Positions 25,654-35,506 are shown, counted from the stretch's first letter. The stretch is DNA of 48,868 nucleotides from Myxococcaceae bacterium (GCA_016926755.1 JAFGNZ010000193.1:1-48868), one strand, 5' to 3'. Notes: generated by a model from the letters alone, not told the origin. A program made the numbers and translations.

Positions 25654-27877
25654 ACTCGACCTGAGCCAGTGCGACCGTGAGCCCATCCATCTGCTCGGGG
25701 GCATTCAGCCGCACGGCGTGCTCCTGGCCTTCCGCGGCCCCGAGCGCACCCTCGCCGTGGTGAGCGCCAACACCCAGGAGCTGCTCGGGCGCCCACCGGA
25801 AGCGCTGCTCGGCCTGCCCCTGGCGCAGGTGCTGCCTCCAGACATGCTCCTCCAGCTCGACGCGGCTTCCGCCCAGGGCTTCGCGCGCGTGGAGCTCCAG
25901 GGGCGTGCCTTCCGCGCCCTCCTCCATGCGAGCGATGGCCTCACGGTGCTGGAGCTGGAGCCCGCCGAGAGCGAGCCGCACGCGGAGGAGCATGCGCTCG
26001 AGTGGGTAGGGAGGCTCGTCTCTCCGCTGCCGGGCGCCCGGGGGACGCAGGCCCTCCTCCAGGCCGCGGCCGAGGCCGTCCGCGCGCTCACGGGCTTCGA
26101 TCGGGTGATGGTGTACCGCTTCGACGCGGACTGGCACGGCGAGGTGCTCGCGGAGAGCCGCCGCGAAGGCGTGGACGGCTTCCTGGGCCTGCACTTCCCC
26201 GCCAGCGACATCCCCGCCCAGGCCCGCGCGCTCTACACCCGCAACCCCCTGCGCCTCATCGCCGATGCCCGCGCAGCTCCCGTGCCCCTCGTGCCCTTCA
26301 TGCTGCCGGAGCTGCGGCGCCCGCTGGATCTCTCGGGCGCGGCCCTGCGCAGCGTCTCCCCCGTGCACCTGGAGTACCTGCGCAACATGGGCGTGGTGGC
26401 CTCCTTCTCCCTGTCCCTGCTCCAGGAGGGAGCGCTGTGGGGCCTCATCGCCTGTCACCACCACGCTCCCCTCCATGTCTCCCACGAGCGGCGCAGGGCC
26501 TGTGAGGTGCTCACGCGGCTCCTGACGCTGCAGCTCGCCGCGGAGGAGCGCGCGGCCGAGGCCACCGAGCACACCCGGCGCTCCGCCCTCCTGGGGCGGC
26601 TCGCCACCCAGTTGGAGCAGAGGAGCTCGCTGGCGGAGGCCCTCCCTCGGCACGCTGTCCTCGTGCTCGAGCTGACCGGCGCCACCGGCGCGGCCCTGTT
26701 GCTGGGAGAGCAGCCCCTGCTCGTGGGCACCACGCCTCCTGCCGCCGAGGTGGAGGCCCTGGCCACCTGGCTCGCCGCGCAGCCCTTCGAGACTGTCTTC
26801 CAGACCGAGCGCCTCGGAGCCCTCTTTCCGCCCCTGGCGCCTCGAGCGGACGTGGCGGCCGGGCTGCTGGCCGTCCGACTGGAGCCCGCCGCGCCGCGCT
26901 TTGCCCTCTGGTTCCGGCCGGAGCTCCCGCGCACCGTCACCTGGGGCGGCGACCCCCAGAAGCCGGTGAGCGCCGAGCCGGCCGGGGCGCGCCTCCACCC
27001 GCGCGCCTCCTTCCACGCCTGGGAGGAGACGGTCCGCGGCGCCAGCCGGCCCTGGGCTCGCGCGGATCTCGAGGCGGCGGAGGACTTCAGGGGCGCGCTC
27101 GTGGGGGTGGTGCTGCGCCAGGCCGAGGAGCTGACCCGCCTCACCCGCGCCCTGGCCCGCTCCAACGCGGAGCTGGATGCCTTCGCTTATACCGTCGCGC
27201 ATGATCTCAAGGAGCCGCTGCGCGGCATCCAGGTCTACGCGGACATCCTCCAAGAAGAGCACGGCGGCGCGCTCGGCGAGGAGGGGCAGCGCGAGCTGGA
27301 GTTCCTGAAGTGGCTGGCGCAGCGCTCTGGAGCGCAGCTGGAAGCGCTCTTCGAGTACAGCCGCCTGGGCCGCCTGGAGCTGTCCTGGGGCCTGGAGGAC
27401 ATGCAGCGGCTGGTGGAGGAGGTGCTCGGCATGCTCACGGCCCGCCTGGCGGAGGGGCGGGTGGAGGTGCGGATCCCCCGTCGCCTGCCCCAGGTGCACT
27501 GCGATGGCGTCCGCATCCGCCAGGTGTGGGCCAACCTGCTGTCCAACGCCGCCAAGTACCAGCAGGGCGAGGAGCGCTGGATCGAAGTGGGCTTCCATGG
27601 GCCCGGCGAGCCACGCCCCGAGGCTGCGAGCCGGTACGAGGCGCCCTACGTTTTCCATGTGAGAGATCCGGGCATCGGTATCCCCGAGCAGTTCCATGAG
27701 GCGATCTTCGAGCTGTTCCGCCGGCTGCACCCCGAGCGGGCCTACGGTGGCGGGACGGGCGCGGGGCTGGCGATCGCGCGGCGGCTCGTGCGGCTCCACG
27801 GGGGCGAGCTCTGGGTGGACTCGGCGCCAGGGAAGGGCTCCACCTTCTATTTCACGCTGGGCCGGAGGGCTGGGTGA
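25634..27877 (+). CDS. bphP: Bacteriophytochrome sensor histidine kinase
   Basis: A 747-residue bacteriophytochrome. The N-terminal biliverdin-binding Cys13 sits in LSQCDREPIHLLGGIQPHG, leading into the PAS domain. The GAF domain carries DRVMVYRFDADWHGEV and the chromophore-contacting FPASDIPAQAR. The PHY domain includes the tongue-like RTVTWGGDPQKP. The kinase part has phospho-acceptor His523 (TVAHDLKEPLRG), N-box NLLSNAAKY, DPGIGIP and GGGTGAGLAIARRL. All key elements are present, so a working red/far-red light sensor is expected. No receiver domain is attached; a receiver-kinase protein is encoded immediately downstream, overlapping by one base. The GTG start gives a normal distance to the cysteine. 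Confidence 0.95.
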   Translation: MSPSEPELDLSQCDREPIHLLGGIQPHGVLLAFRGPERTLAVVSANTQELLGRPPEALLGLPLAQVLPPDMLLQLDAASAQGFARVELQGRAFRALLHASDGLTVLELEPAESEPHAEEHALEWVGRLVSPLPGARGTQALLQAAAEAVRALTGFDRVMVYRFDADWHGEVLAESRREGVDGFLGLHFPASDIPAQARALYTRNPLRLIADARAAPVPLVPFMLPELRRPLDLSGAALRSVSPVHLEYLRNMGVVASFSLSLLQEGALWGLIACHHHAPLHVSHERRRACEVLTRLLTLQLAAEERAAEATEHTRRSALLGRLATQLEQRSSLAEALPRHAVLVLELTGATGAALLLGEQPLLVGTTPPAAEVEALATWLAAQPFETVFQTERLGALFPPLAPRADVAAGLLAVRLEPAAPRFALWFRPELPRTVTWGGDPQKPVSAEPAGARLHPRASFHAWEETVRGASRPWARADLEAAEDFRGALVGVVLRQAEELTRLTRALARSNAELDAFAYTVAHDLKEPLRGIQVYADILQEEHGGALGEEGQRELEFLKWLAQRSGAQLEALFEYSRLGRLELSWGLEDMQRLVEEVLGMLTARLAEGRVEVRIPRRLPQVHCDGVRIRQVWANLLSNAAKYQQGEERWIEVGFHGPGEPRPEAASRYEAPYVFHVRDPGIGIPEQFHEAIFELFRRLHPERAYGGGTGAGLAIARRLVRLHGGELWVDSAPGKGSTFYFTLGRRAG

Positions 27878-29103
27878 TGGGTCGCCCACGGAGCGGGGAG
27901 GGCGCGGCGCCCCTGGTGCGCGTGCTCCAGGTCGATGACAGCACCGGCGACCAGCGCCTGGTGCGCCGCGCGCTGGAGAAGGATCCGGACACACAGTGGG
28001 CGCTGGAGCAGGTGTCCACCGCCGAGGAGGGGCTGGAGCGCGCGGCCTCCGCTCCGCCGGAGGTGGTGCTCCTCGACTTCCGGCTGCCGGGCATGAGCGG
28101 GGTGGCGCTGCTGCGGGCGCTGCGCGAGCTCAGCCACGGCCGCTCGATCGCGGCGGTGGTGCTCACCGGGACTGGCAGCGAGCACCTGGCCGTGGAGGCC
28201 ATGAAGGCCGGCGCCCAGGACTACCTCGTCAAAGGCGCCTTCACCCCGGAGCGCCTCCGCCACAGCCTGCGCTCGGCGCTGGAGACGGTGCGCCTGGAGC
28301 GGGCGCTGGAGGAGCGGCGCCTCCAGGCCGAGCGCGCGGAGCGGGCGGCGCGTGAGGCCCTGGCCGTGCGTGACGAGCTGTTCGCCCTGGCCACGCACGA
28401 TCTCAAGGGGCCGCTGCAGATCATCACCCTCAACGCCCAGCTGATGCGAGGCAAGCTCCCCAAAGAGGTGCGCTCGCCGGAGATGGAGGCGCGCCTGTCC
28501 AGCATCACCCGGGCGGCCCTGCGGATGGGGGAGCTCATTGATCACTTCCTGACGGTGACGCGGGGCCAGGAGCAGCCGCTGCACCGCGCGCGGATGGACC
28601 TGCTCCCCCTGGTGCGCGCCAAGGTGCGCGAGCTGGAGAGCGCGACGCCCCGGCACGCCTTCTCCCTGCAGGTGCGGGGGACGGACTTCGCGGGCTTCTG
28701 GGATGGGCTCAGCCTCGAGCGGGTGCTGGACAACCTGCTGAGCAACGCCGTGAAGTACAGCCCCGCGGGAGGGCTCATCACGGTGACGCTCGCCGAGGAG
28801 GCCCCCGGCCCGGACGGCCAGGTGTGGCTGCGCGTCGAGGATCAGGGGCTGGGCATCCCCAAGGAGGACCTGCCGCACGTGTTCGAGCGCTTCCACCGCG
28901 GCCGCAACGTGGCCGGGAACATCTCCGGCACGGGCATCGGGCTGGCGAGCGCGCTCCGGCTGGTGGAGCTGCACGGCGGCACCCTCCAGGTGGAGAGCGA
29001 GGAGGGGCGCGGCTCGGCCTTCACCCTCCGGCTGCCGCGCGAGCTCGCCCGGAGCGCGGCGAAGGAAGGGGCGCATGCCGCCCTCTTCGAGGGCGCCCTG
29101 TGA
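27877..29103 (+). CDS. Receiver-histidine kinase hybrid
   Basis: A 408-residue protein with an N-terminal receiver domain: acidic pair in VLQVDDS, phospho-acceptor Asp67 in LLDFRLPGMSG, and Lys120 in DYLVKGAF. A short helical linker follows (about 135-165), then a kinase core with His175 (ALATHDLKGPLQ), N-box NLLSNAVKYSP, DQGLGIP and SGTGIGLASALRL. The ATG shares one base with the TGA of bphP, so the two are translationally coupled. A phosphorelay from phytochrome His523 to this Asp67 is the natural inference. No DNA-binding output is present, so the signal must pass to another protein not in this window. Confidence 0.92.
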   Translation: MGRPRSGEGAAPLVRVLQVDDSTGDQRLVRRALEKDPDTQWALEQVSTAEEGLERAASAPPEVVLLDFRLPGMSGVALLRALRELSHGRSIAAVVLTGTGSEHLAVEAMKAGAQDYLVKGAFTPERLRHSLRSALETVRLERALEERRLQAERAERAAREALAVRDELFALATHDLKGPLQIITLNAQLMRGKLPKEVRSPEMEARLSSITRAALRMGELIDHFLTVTRGQEQPLHRARMDLLPLVRAKVRELESATPRHAFSLQVRGTDFAGFWDGLSLERVLDNLLSNAVKYSPAGGLITVTLAEEAPGPDGQVWLRVEDQGLGIPKEDLPHVFERFHRGRNVAGNISGTGIGLASALRLVELHGGTLQVESEEGRGSAFTLRLPRELARSAAKEGAHAALFEGAL

Positions 29104-29112
29104 GCGCCTCCC

Positions 29113-29679
29113 TCAGAGCGCGGCGGGCAGGCTGCCGCGCAGCAGGAAGTAGACCAGCACCCCCGTGACGGACACGTAGAGCCAGATCGGCGCCAGCCAC
29201 CGCGTCACCTTCCGGTGCCGCCGGAAGTCCTGGCGCCACGCGAAGTAGAAGGCCACCAGCGCCAGCGGCACCACCGGCATGGACAGCAGCACGTGGCTGG
29301 CGAGCACCACCAGGTATACCGCTCGCAGCACCCCGTCCCCCGCATAGCGCGTGTCCCCGTGCACGTAGTGGTACGCCAGGTACCCCACCAGGAACAGCGC
29401 CGAGGCCACGAAGGCGGCCACCATCAGGGACTGGTGCACCCGCCGCGCCCCTCGCTTGATCGCCACCCACCCCGCCAGCAGCAGGCTCGCCGCCACCGCG
29501 TTGAGCCCCGCGTTCACCGCCGGCATGAAGCGCAGATCCACCTGCGCCGCGCCGCCGCCGCGCCGGATCAGCAGCAGCCACGCCAGCAGGGCCAGCGCCG
29601 TCGCTGAGACGACGCCCGTGAGGACGTAGAAGGTCCGATCGCTGAGGCGAGACGCAGGAGCTTGGGCCGCATTCGTCAT
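29113..29679 (-). CDS. DUF420 family membrane protein
   Basis: A 188-residue protein with about five membrane helices and the conserved histidine pattern of DUF420: RRVHQSLM, YHYVHGDTRYAG and LASHVLLSMPVVPLAL. DUF420/CtaM-type proteins are needed for maturation of heme-copper oxidases in some bacteria, and members often lie near cytochrome oxidase genes. None is visible here, so the role is by family only. The ATG chosen gives a short polar N-terminus before the first helix. It ends only nine bases from the convergent receiver-kinase gene and is divergent from the DUF1501 cluster. Confidence 0.85.
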   Translation of the reverse strand: MTNAAQAPASRLSDRTFYVLTGVVSATALALLAWLLLIRRGGGAAQVDLRFMPAVNAGLNAVAASLLLAGWVAIKRGARRVHQSLMVAAFVASALFLVGYLAYHYVHGDTRYAGDGVLRAVYLVVLASHVLLSMPVVPLALVAFYFAWRQDFRRHRKVTRWLAPIWLYVSVTGVLVYFLLRGSLPAAL

Positions 29680-29836
29680 GGCCCCTGAATGTCTGGAACC
29701 ACGCACACTTGCAACTGATCCGGTCAGGGTGGGACATGCGTCCACCTACACGGAGGGTGAAGTGGGACTGGCTAAAGATCTGATTTCCGTGCATAACGCG
29801 GCGCCGAGTCTCCCAGTACCCCCCCCGGAGGTCCGT

Positions 29837-31867
29837 GTGCCTCGCGTGCGTAGCTCCCTGGTCGCTCTCGCGGCCTTTGCCCTGATGATGGCTGCCCCTG
29901 CCTCGGCCGAGGAGGCGGTGTGCGAGCCTGTGGCGAAGGTCCCCCTGGAGCGGCACCTGCGTCAGCTCTCCCTGGATCTGCTCGGCCGTCCCCCCACCAT
30001 CGAGGAGTACCGCGCCTTCCAGGCCAAGGGCTCCGTCACCCCCGAGGACGTCCGGCAGATGATGTCCTCGGAGGAGTTCTACGGGCGCATGCGCGGCTAC
30101 CACCGCGCGCTGATGCGCTCGAACATCCGGGCCAGCGTCTTCGACAATGGCAACACGCGCCTGACGGGCAACGGCCAGACGCTCGATCTGCCTGGGAGCC
30201 CGGGGGCCAAGTACTACACGCCCTACGAGCTGCGCGGCAACGCCAGCACCGCCCTGCGCGGCGCCAACAACCAGGGCTGTGACACCCTCATCCTGCAGAG
30301 CGCCTGCGGCGTAGGAGGGCCTCCGCTCCAGGATCCCCACAACGCGGACCAGGTCGTCACGGCGTGCAAAGACTCCAAGGACGTCCCGCTGCCCGTCAGC
30401 TACGACTACGACAGGAACTTCTACACCTGCGAACGGCTGCAGAAGACGGGCGTCGTCATCGACTCGTGCACCCAGGCCGTGAGCGAGGGGGTGCTGGAGG
30501 ATAAGTACCTGTACTTCTGCGACATGCAGTGGGTGTCGACCTCGACTGAGAAGACGCTCGCGCCGTTCCTGTGCAAGCCGGACAAGAACCGCGTCACCAC
30601 CGCCGCGCTGGCGGAGGACATGGCCGGCGGCACCAGGGTGGTGGCGTGGGTCCACCCCAACCCGCCCTCGGGCACCACGCTCACCCGGCTGGATCGGTGC
30701 ACGCTGAAGCAGACGGAGCGCAACGGCGTCAAGGGCACCTACGTGCCCCAGCGTGGCTGCGTCCAGCGCGAGGGCGTGGTGATGAAGCCGGCGCCCTTCT
30801 TCGCCACGGACACGGCGAGCGTGGCCGTGTGCGCCGTCCAGGCCCAGGATCGTGACGCCAACCCGTGGACGATGGAGTCCTGCGAGACGGCGCGCTTCAG
30901 CCAGGATCGGACGTGTGGCTGTGGTGTCGGGATGCGCCGCTGCGAGCTGGCCTCCACCCACGAGGTGCGCCTGGAGGCCATCAACAAGGAGCCGGAGCTC
31001 ATCGCGGACTCGGTGGTGCGCCGGGACGAGCCCTACTTCAACATCCTCACGACGCGCCGCTCCTTCGTCAACGGCACCCTCTCCACGTTCTACCGGCAGC
31101 GGCAGGGCGTGGGCATCTTCACCATCTCCGCGCCGGCCAGCGAGGAGGTGATCCCGGAGATCTCCTACGCGCAGGCGGACACCTGGAGCGAGTACACCCG
31201 GGATGCGCAGCACTCCGGCGTGCTCACCACGCCCTCGTTCCTCTACCGCTTCCCCACCCAGCGCGCGCGGGTGAACCACTTCTACGAGGCCTTCCTCTGC
31301 AAGACGTTCGTCCCGCCCTCGGGTGCGCTGCCCCCGCCGGAGGACAACTGCAACCGCGAGAACAACCTGGCCAAGCGCTGCGGCTGCAACTACTGCCACG
31401 CCACCATCGAGCCCACGGGCGCGCACTGGGGCCGCTACGACGAGCGCAACTCGCTCTTCCTGGCCCCGGAGCGTTTCCCCCGCTTCGATCCGAAGTGCCG
31501 CGACTGCGCCCTCGCCGGGGACACCAACTGCGGCGGCGAGTGCGGCCAGTACGTGATGCAGGCCTTCGACGGCGACGGCGCCAACTCGCTGGGCATGCTC
31601 AAGACGTACCTGTACCGCACGCCGGATGAGGAGGCGAACATCGAGGCGGGCCCCACGCTCCTGGTGGAGCGCATGATGCAGACGGGCGATCTGGAGCGCT
31701 GCGCCGTGCGGCGCATCTGGAACGAGTTCCTCGGCCGGGCGATGACGGCGGAGGAGCAGCGGCTCTACCTCGACGAGCTCTCCCAGCACTTCTCTCGCAA
31801 CAACCACAGCCTCAAGGCGCTCATCGAGCAGATCGTGATGACGGACGCCTATCGGAGGATCGACTGA
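29837..31867 (+). CDS. Exported CxxCH protein, DUF1588/DUF1585-like
   Basis: About 676 residues with a signal peptide (LVALAAFALMMAAPASA). The N-terminal part (RHLRQLSLDLLGRPPTIEEYRAF) resembles the DUF1549-like helical start of planctomycete cytochrome-type proteins. CNYCHATIEPTG (Cys517, Cys520, His521) resembles the DUF1588 heme-binding signature. The end (RIWNEFLGRAMTAEEQ..LIEQIVMTDAYR) resembles DUF1585. Many other cysteines lie between. It probably binds one c-type heme outside the cytoplasm. Its function is unknown. GTG at 29837 is chosen because GGAGGT lies just upstream and the signal peptide starts there. It leads a five-gene cluster; the next gene overlaps by one base. Confidence 0.78.
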   Translation: MPRVRSSLVALAAFALMMAAPASAEEAVCEPVAKVPLERHLRQLSLDLLGRPPTIEEYRAFQAKGSVTPEDVRQMMSSEEFYGRMRGYHRALMRSNIRASVFDNGNTRLTGNGQTLDLPGSPGAKYYTPYELRGNASTALRGANNQGCDTLILQSACGVGGPPLQDPHNADQVVTACKDSKDVPLPVSYDYDRNFYTCERLQKTGVVIDSCTQAVSEGVLEDKYLYFCDMQWVSTSTEKTLAPFLCKPDKNRVTTAALAEDMAGGTRVVAWVHPNPPSGTTLTRLDRCTLKQTERNGVKGTYVPQRGCVQREGVVMKPAPFFATDTASVAVCAVQAQDRDANPWTMESCETARFSQDRTCGCGVGMRRCELASTHEVRLEAINKEPELIADSVVRRDEPYFNILTTRRSFVNGTLSTFYRQRQGVGIFTISAPASEEVIPEISYAQADTWSEYTRDAQHSGVLTTPSFLYRFPTQRARVNHFYEAFLCKTFVPPSGALPPPEDNCNRENNLAKRCGCNYCHATIEPTGAHWGRYDERNSLFLAPERFPRFDPKCRDCALAGDTNCGGECGQYVMQAFDGDGANSLGMLKTYLYRTPDEEANIEAGPTLLVERMMQTGDLERCAVRRIWNEFLGRAMTAEEQRLYLDELSQHFSRNNHSLKALIEQIVMTDAYRRID

Positions 31868-32532
31868 TGCGCCGCCTCGTTGCTGTCGCGCTGCTCGCGC
31901 TCGCGCCCGCCTGCTCCCAGGAGGAGAAGGCCCCCGCGCCCCCCATGGAAGGGCAGCTGGAGCCCATCCCCAACCCCCACGGCTCCGTCACGCCGCTGCC
32001 GGACCCGGAGCTGCAGGAGGGCTCCGTGGGCCGCGCCCCGCGCCGCATCACGGTGGCTCAGCTCCAGACGTCCATCCTGACGACGGTAGGCATCCCGTGG
32101 GCGGAGCTCGACGGCGGCCTGGGCACCACCCTGGGCCGCGCGGACTACGCCAACATCGTCACCGAGAACATCGAGCCCAACCTGGTGTTCGCCAAGTTCC
32201 TCGAGGACGGGGCCCGGAAGGTCTGCAAGGCGCGGGCGAGGGCGGAGCTGGACATCGTGGATCCCACGGCCCGCACCCTCAGCCGCAACATCCCCAACCT
32301 GAGGGACGCGGCCACCAACCTCACGAAGCTCAGCGACGCGCAGGTGACGGAGCTGCTCGTCTACCTGTCCACGCGCTTCTGGGGCGCGCCGCTGTCCGGC
32401 GATGAGCTGACGCGGTGGAAGAGCCTCTTCACCCAGGTCGCCGCGCGCGCGGAGACCGTCAGGGCGCGAGATCAGGCCTTCGCGGCCATGTGCATCGCGA
32501 TGATGACGGATCCGCGCTTCCTCACCTACTGA
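31867..32532 (+). CDS. Lipoprotein of the DUF1501 cluster
   Basis: A 221-residue protein with a lipoprotein signal (LALAPAC, Cys16). The mature part begins with a proline-rich linker and continues as a helical domain (ITVAQLQTSILTTVGIPWAEL, LSDAQVTELLVYLSTRFWG) with two cysteines. Its ATG shares a base with the preceding stop (TGATG), so the two are made together. The segment around LVYLSTRFWGAPLSGDELTRWKSLF resembles C-terminal parts of the DUF1549/DUF1585-type proteins, suggesting a related structural role. I recognise no enzyme motif. Confidence 0.72.
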   Translation: MRRLVAVALLALAPACSQEEKAPAPPMEGQLEPIPNPHGSVTPLPDPELQEGSVGRAPRRITVAQLQTSILTTVGIPWAELDGGLGTTLGRADYANIVTENIEPNLVFAKFLEDGARKVCKARARAELDIVDPTARTLSRNIPNLRDAATNLTKLSDAQVTELLVYLSTRFWGAPLSGDELTRWKSLFTQVAARAETVRARDQAFAAMCIAMMTDPRFLTY

Positions 32533-32553
32533 CACTTTCTCGGGAACCCTGCC

Positions 32554-33936
32554 ATGAAGAAGAACCCGAATCCTCTCCACCTCGAGCGCCGCGGCCTCCT
32601 CAAGGCGCTCGCCGGCGTCGCGGGCACCACCCTCTTCGGAGGGCTGCCCTTCCGGGCCTTCGCCCAGACGGCGAGCCTGCAGCCGGCGGATCGCTGCTTC
32701 GTCTTCGTGTACTTCTCCGGCGGCTGGGACCAGCTGCTGGCGTTCGACCCGAGGGATCCGACCGTCTTCACCCCGGAGCGCATCTCCGAGACGCGCATCC
32801 TGCCGGGCTACAACCTCATCAACGACTCGCGCTTCGAGACGATGCCGCTGGTGCCTGAGAAGAACGGCGTGCGGTCGAACATCGCGTTCGGGCCCGCGGT
32901 GGGCCAGCTGTCGACCCACTTCGATCTGATGACGGTGGTACGCGGCATCAACATGAACACGCTGGGCCACGAGGTGGGCTACCGCTACTTCAACACCGGC
33001 AAGCGGCCCATCGGCAGCGCGGCGCGCGGCTCGTCCACGGCGACGGAGATCGTCGGCCAGTTCGCGCCGGTGGTGCCCATCCCCTCCATCGCCTACAACA
33101 TCGAGACATACAACGACCGCTACCCGGGCCACGCCAACGCGCTGCGGGTGAGCCGCTCCAGGGATCTGCTGGACACCCTGAAGGCGAGCACGGACGTGCT
33201 GGATCCGGAGATCGAGCAGCAGCTGCTGGGCTTCCGTGATCAGCCCACCTCCTGCGAGGCGGAGGCCTACGCCGCGCGCGGCGTGGGAGAGACGTACGCG
33301 AATAGCCGGGAGCAGGTGCAGTCCGTGCTCGCCAGCCGGCTGGACAACGCGTTCCGGTTCGAGCTGGCGGAGAACGCGGCGGTCCGCCAGAGGTACGGGC
33401 TGGCGTCCTCGGGGCCCTACGACAACGAGGCGGGCCGCGCGGCGCTGATCGCCACCGCCCTCAAGAAGGGCATCAGCCAGTGCGTCTCCATCAACCTCAC
33501 GGGCGGCCTGGACACGCACTTCGGCACCCAGCTCACCCAGGCCAACAACCAGCGCCGGGGCTTCGACGCGCTGGCCACCCTGGTGGATGATCTGCGCACC
33601 ACGGATCACCCGAGCGGCGACACCTTCATGGATCACACCACCATCCTGGTGTTCTCCGAGTTCTCCCGCACGCCGCTCATCAACGCCAACGGCGGGCGTG
33701 ATCACCACCTGTCCAACAGCTGCCTGCTGATGGGCGCCGGGGTGAAGCACAACTACGTGTTCGGCGCGAGCGGTGACCTCGGCATGGCGCCCGGCACGTT
33801 CGATCTGCGCACCGGCGCCGCCACGCCGACCGGCGAGAACATCCTGCCCGAGCACATCATCGCCACGGTGCTGGCCTCGGCGAACCTGGACTACAGCATC
33901 ACGCGCGTGGAGCCCCTGAAGCCCATCCTGGCTTGA
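32554..33936 (+). CDS. DUF1501 family Tat-exported protein
   Basis: A 460-residue protein with a twin-arginine signal (LERRGLLKALAGVAG, ending in AFA-Q). Family features are FVFVYFSGGWDQLLAFDP near the start and SEFSRTPLINANGGRDHH near the end, which match the DUF1501 branch of the alkaline phosphatase/sulfatase superfamily. The Asp/His residues of RDHH and the GGLDTHFGTQ segment are likely metal ligands by analogy. Tat export implies that it folds, perhaps with metal, before crossing the membrane. In other phyla DUF1501 proteins pair with DUF1549/cytochrome-type partners, as here. The substrate is unknown. Confidence 0.87.
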   Translation: MKKNPNPLHLERRGLLKALAGVAGTTLFGGLPFRAFAQTASLQPADRCFVFVYFSGGWDQLLAFDPRDPTVFTPERISETRILPGYNLINDSRFETMPLVPEKNGVRSNIAFGPAVGQLSTHFDLMTVVRGINMNTLGHEVGYRYFNTGKRPIGSAARGSSTATEIVGQFAPVVPIPSIAYNIETYNDRYPGHANALRVSRSRDLLDTLKASTDVLDPEIEQQLLGFRDQPTSCEAEAYAARGVGETYANSREQVQSVLASRLDNAFRFELAENAAVRQRYGLASSGPYDNEAGRAALIATALKKGISQCVSINLTGGLDTHFGTQLTQANNQRRGFDALATLVDDLRTTDHPSGDTFMDHTTILVFSEFSRTPLINANGGRDHHLSNSCLLMGAGVKHNYVFGASGDLGMAPGTFDLRTGAATPTGENILPEHIIATVLASANLDYSITRVEPLKPILA

Positions 33937-33947
33937 GCCTGAAGCAC

Positions 33948-35483
33948 ATGAAGACTCACACCCCGTCGTTCCGGGAGAGGGGCGGCCGAGCTGTCTCCGC
34001 CCTTCTCCTCGCCCTGGCCACCGCGTGCGGTGACTCCTCCTCTTCCCTGCCGCTGGAGCGCCCCCAGCCCGCGGCCTTTCAGCCCAGCCAGGTCAGCTCG
34101 CAGGTGGCGCTGGCCTCGGGCTCGGGCTTCGCGGACCAGACGGGAGGTGGCGTCTTCATCTCCACGACGGGGCAGGCCGTGCGGCTGCGGCTGGACGGCT
34201 CGCGCGCCCTGCTGGAGAGCCACCCGGGCAACACCGTGGCGCCGGGCACCGCGCGCGCGGCCTTCCGGCTGGGGCCTCGCACCGCGCTGGTGGAGACGGA
34301 GACGGGCCTCTTCCTGGCGGACAACGGCTGGCTGATCGCCCCGCCCTGGCGTGATGCGCTGGGGCCCGGGACGGTGGCCACCGCGCAGAGCGCGGATGGG
34401 GCGGTGTGGCTGGCGCACGCCTCCGGGCTCTTCCGGCTCAACGCCGGGCAGCTCTCCGCGCTCAAGGTGGACGGCGCCGCGCTGGAGGGCATCACCGAGC
34501 TGGCGGCCGCGCCCGCGGAGGACGGGGCCCCGGGCGTGTGGATGCTGCGCGGCGGCGCGCCCTACGTGGCGGTGGCCACGGGAGCCACCGCCTACCAGGT
34601 GCGCCCGGCGGTCATCCCGCTGGGGGAGAAGGAGACGCTGGTGTCCATCGCGGGCCTGACGGCCTCGAAGGATCAGGGCGCGGAGCTGTGGGCGCTCACC
34701 TCGGAGCGGCTGCTGCGGCGCAAGGATGGGGAGTGGCGGCGGGTGGAGTTCGTCGACAGGCCGGTGCAGCTGCTGGGCGCCGGGCGCTTCCTCTGGGTGA
34801 AGTCCAGCGATCAGCTCCTCGTGTATGACGCGGACGCGGACACGTGGGGCGTGGCCACGGGCGTGGACACGCGCGAGTTCCGCTTCCTGGCGGCGGACGA
34901 GAGCGGGTGCGCCTGGGCGCAGCTCGGCGCCGAGTCCATGGCGATCAGCCGCGCCCCGGTGCCGCGAGTGCTGGGGCTGAACCAGGGCATGCGCGTGGTG
35001 GAGGATGGCCTGGTGATCCGCGCCATCCCGCCCGTGGGCGAGTCGCCCGTCGTCCTCTTCCGCATCGGCGGCGCGGAGATCGCCGCGCAGGCCCCCGAGT
35101 ACAGCCTGGGCGGCCTGGAGAAGGATGGCTCGCTGAAGCCCTTCTCCTTCGCCATCCTGGAGCCCGGCATGCACTCGCTGGAGGTGGTGGCGCGCTTCCT
35201 GAGCGGCACGGAGACCCGGCGCACGGTCCACTTCGACTTCCAGCCCGCCGTGCCGCTGGCGGTCGGCTGGGAGAAGGACATCCTGCCCATCTTCCAGGCC
35301 CGCTGCGCCAAGTGCCACACCACCCAGCCGGGCCGGCCGCTCACCACCTATGAGTTGTGGAAGGAGAACGTGGACCTCATCACCGCGGCGGTGCGCGACC
35401 AGCGCATGCCCGCGGACGGTCCGCTGGATCCCCAGCTCATCGCCCTCATCCAGCGCTGGGCCGCCTCTGGCACCCAGCCTTGA
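33948..35483 (+). CDS. Beta-propeller-like lipoprotein with C-terminal c-type heme motif
   Basis: About 511 residues. A lipoprotein signal (LLLALATAC, Cys27) is followed by some 350 residues of repeated short beta segments (GVFISTTGQAVRLRLDG, AVWLAHASGLFRLNAG, ELWALTSERLLRRKDG) that read like a propeller. A beta-sandwich-like stretch follows, then a C-terminal LPIFQARCAKCHTT (Cys453, Cys456, His457), a planctomycete-type cytochrome c signature. Electron transfer at the cell surface or in the periplasm is plausible but inferred. A TTG at 33933 overlapping the previous stop is an alternative start; ATG at 33948 is simpler. Confidence 0.78.
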   Translation: MKTHTPSFRERGGRAVSALLLALATACGDSSSSLPLERPQPAAFQPSQVSSQVALASGSGFADQTGGGVFISTTGQAVRLRLDGSRALLESHPGNTVAPGTARAAFRLGPRTALVETETGLFLADNGWLIAPPWRDALGPGTVATAQSADGAVWLAHASGLFRLNAGQLSALKVDGAALEGITELAAAPAEDGAPGVWMLRGGAPYVAVATGATAYQVRPAVIPLGEKETLVSIAGLTASKDQGAELWALTSERLLRRKDGEWRRVEFVDRPVQLLGAGRFLWVKSSDQLLVYDADADTWGVATGVDTREFRFLAADESGCAWAQLGAESMAISRAPVPRVLGLNQGMRVVEDGLVIRAIPPVGESPVVLFRIGGAEIAAQAPEYSLGGLEKDGSLKPFSFAILEPGMHSLEVVARFLSGTETRRTVHFDFQPAVPLAVGWEKDILPIFQARCAKCHTTQPGRPLTTYELWKENVDLITAAVRDQRMPADGPLDPQLIALIQRWAASGTQP

Positions 35484-35506
35484 GATTGACCTCGGAGGCC
35501 CCCCTC

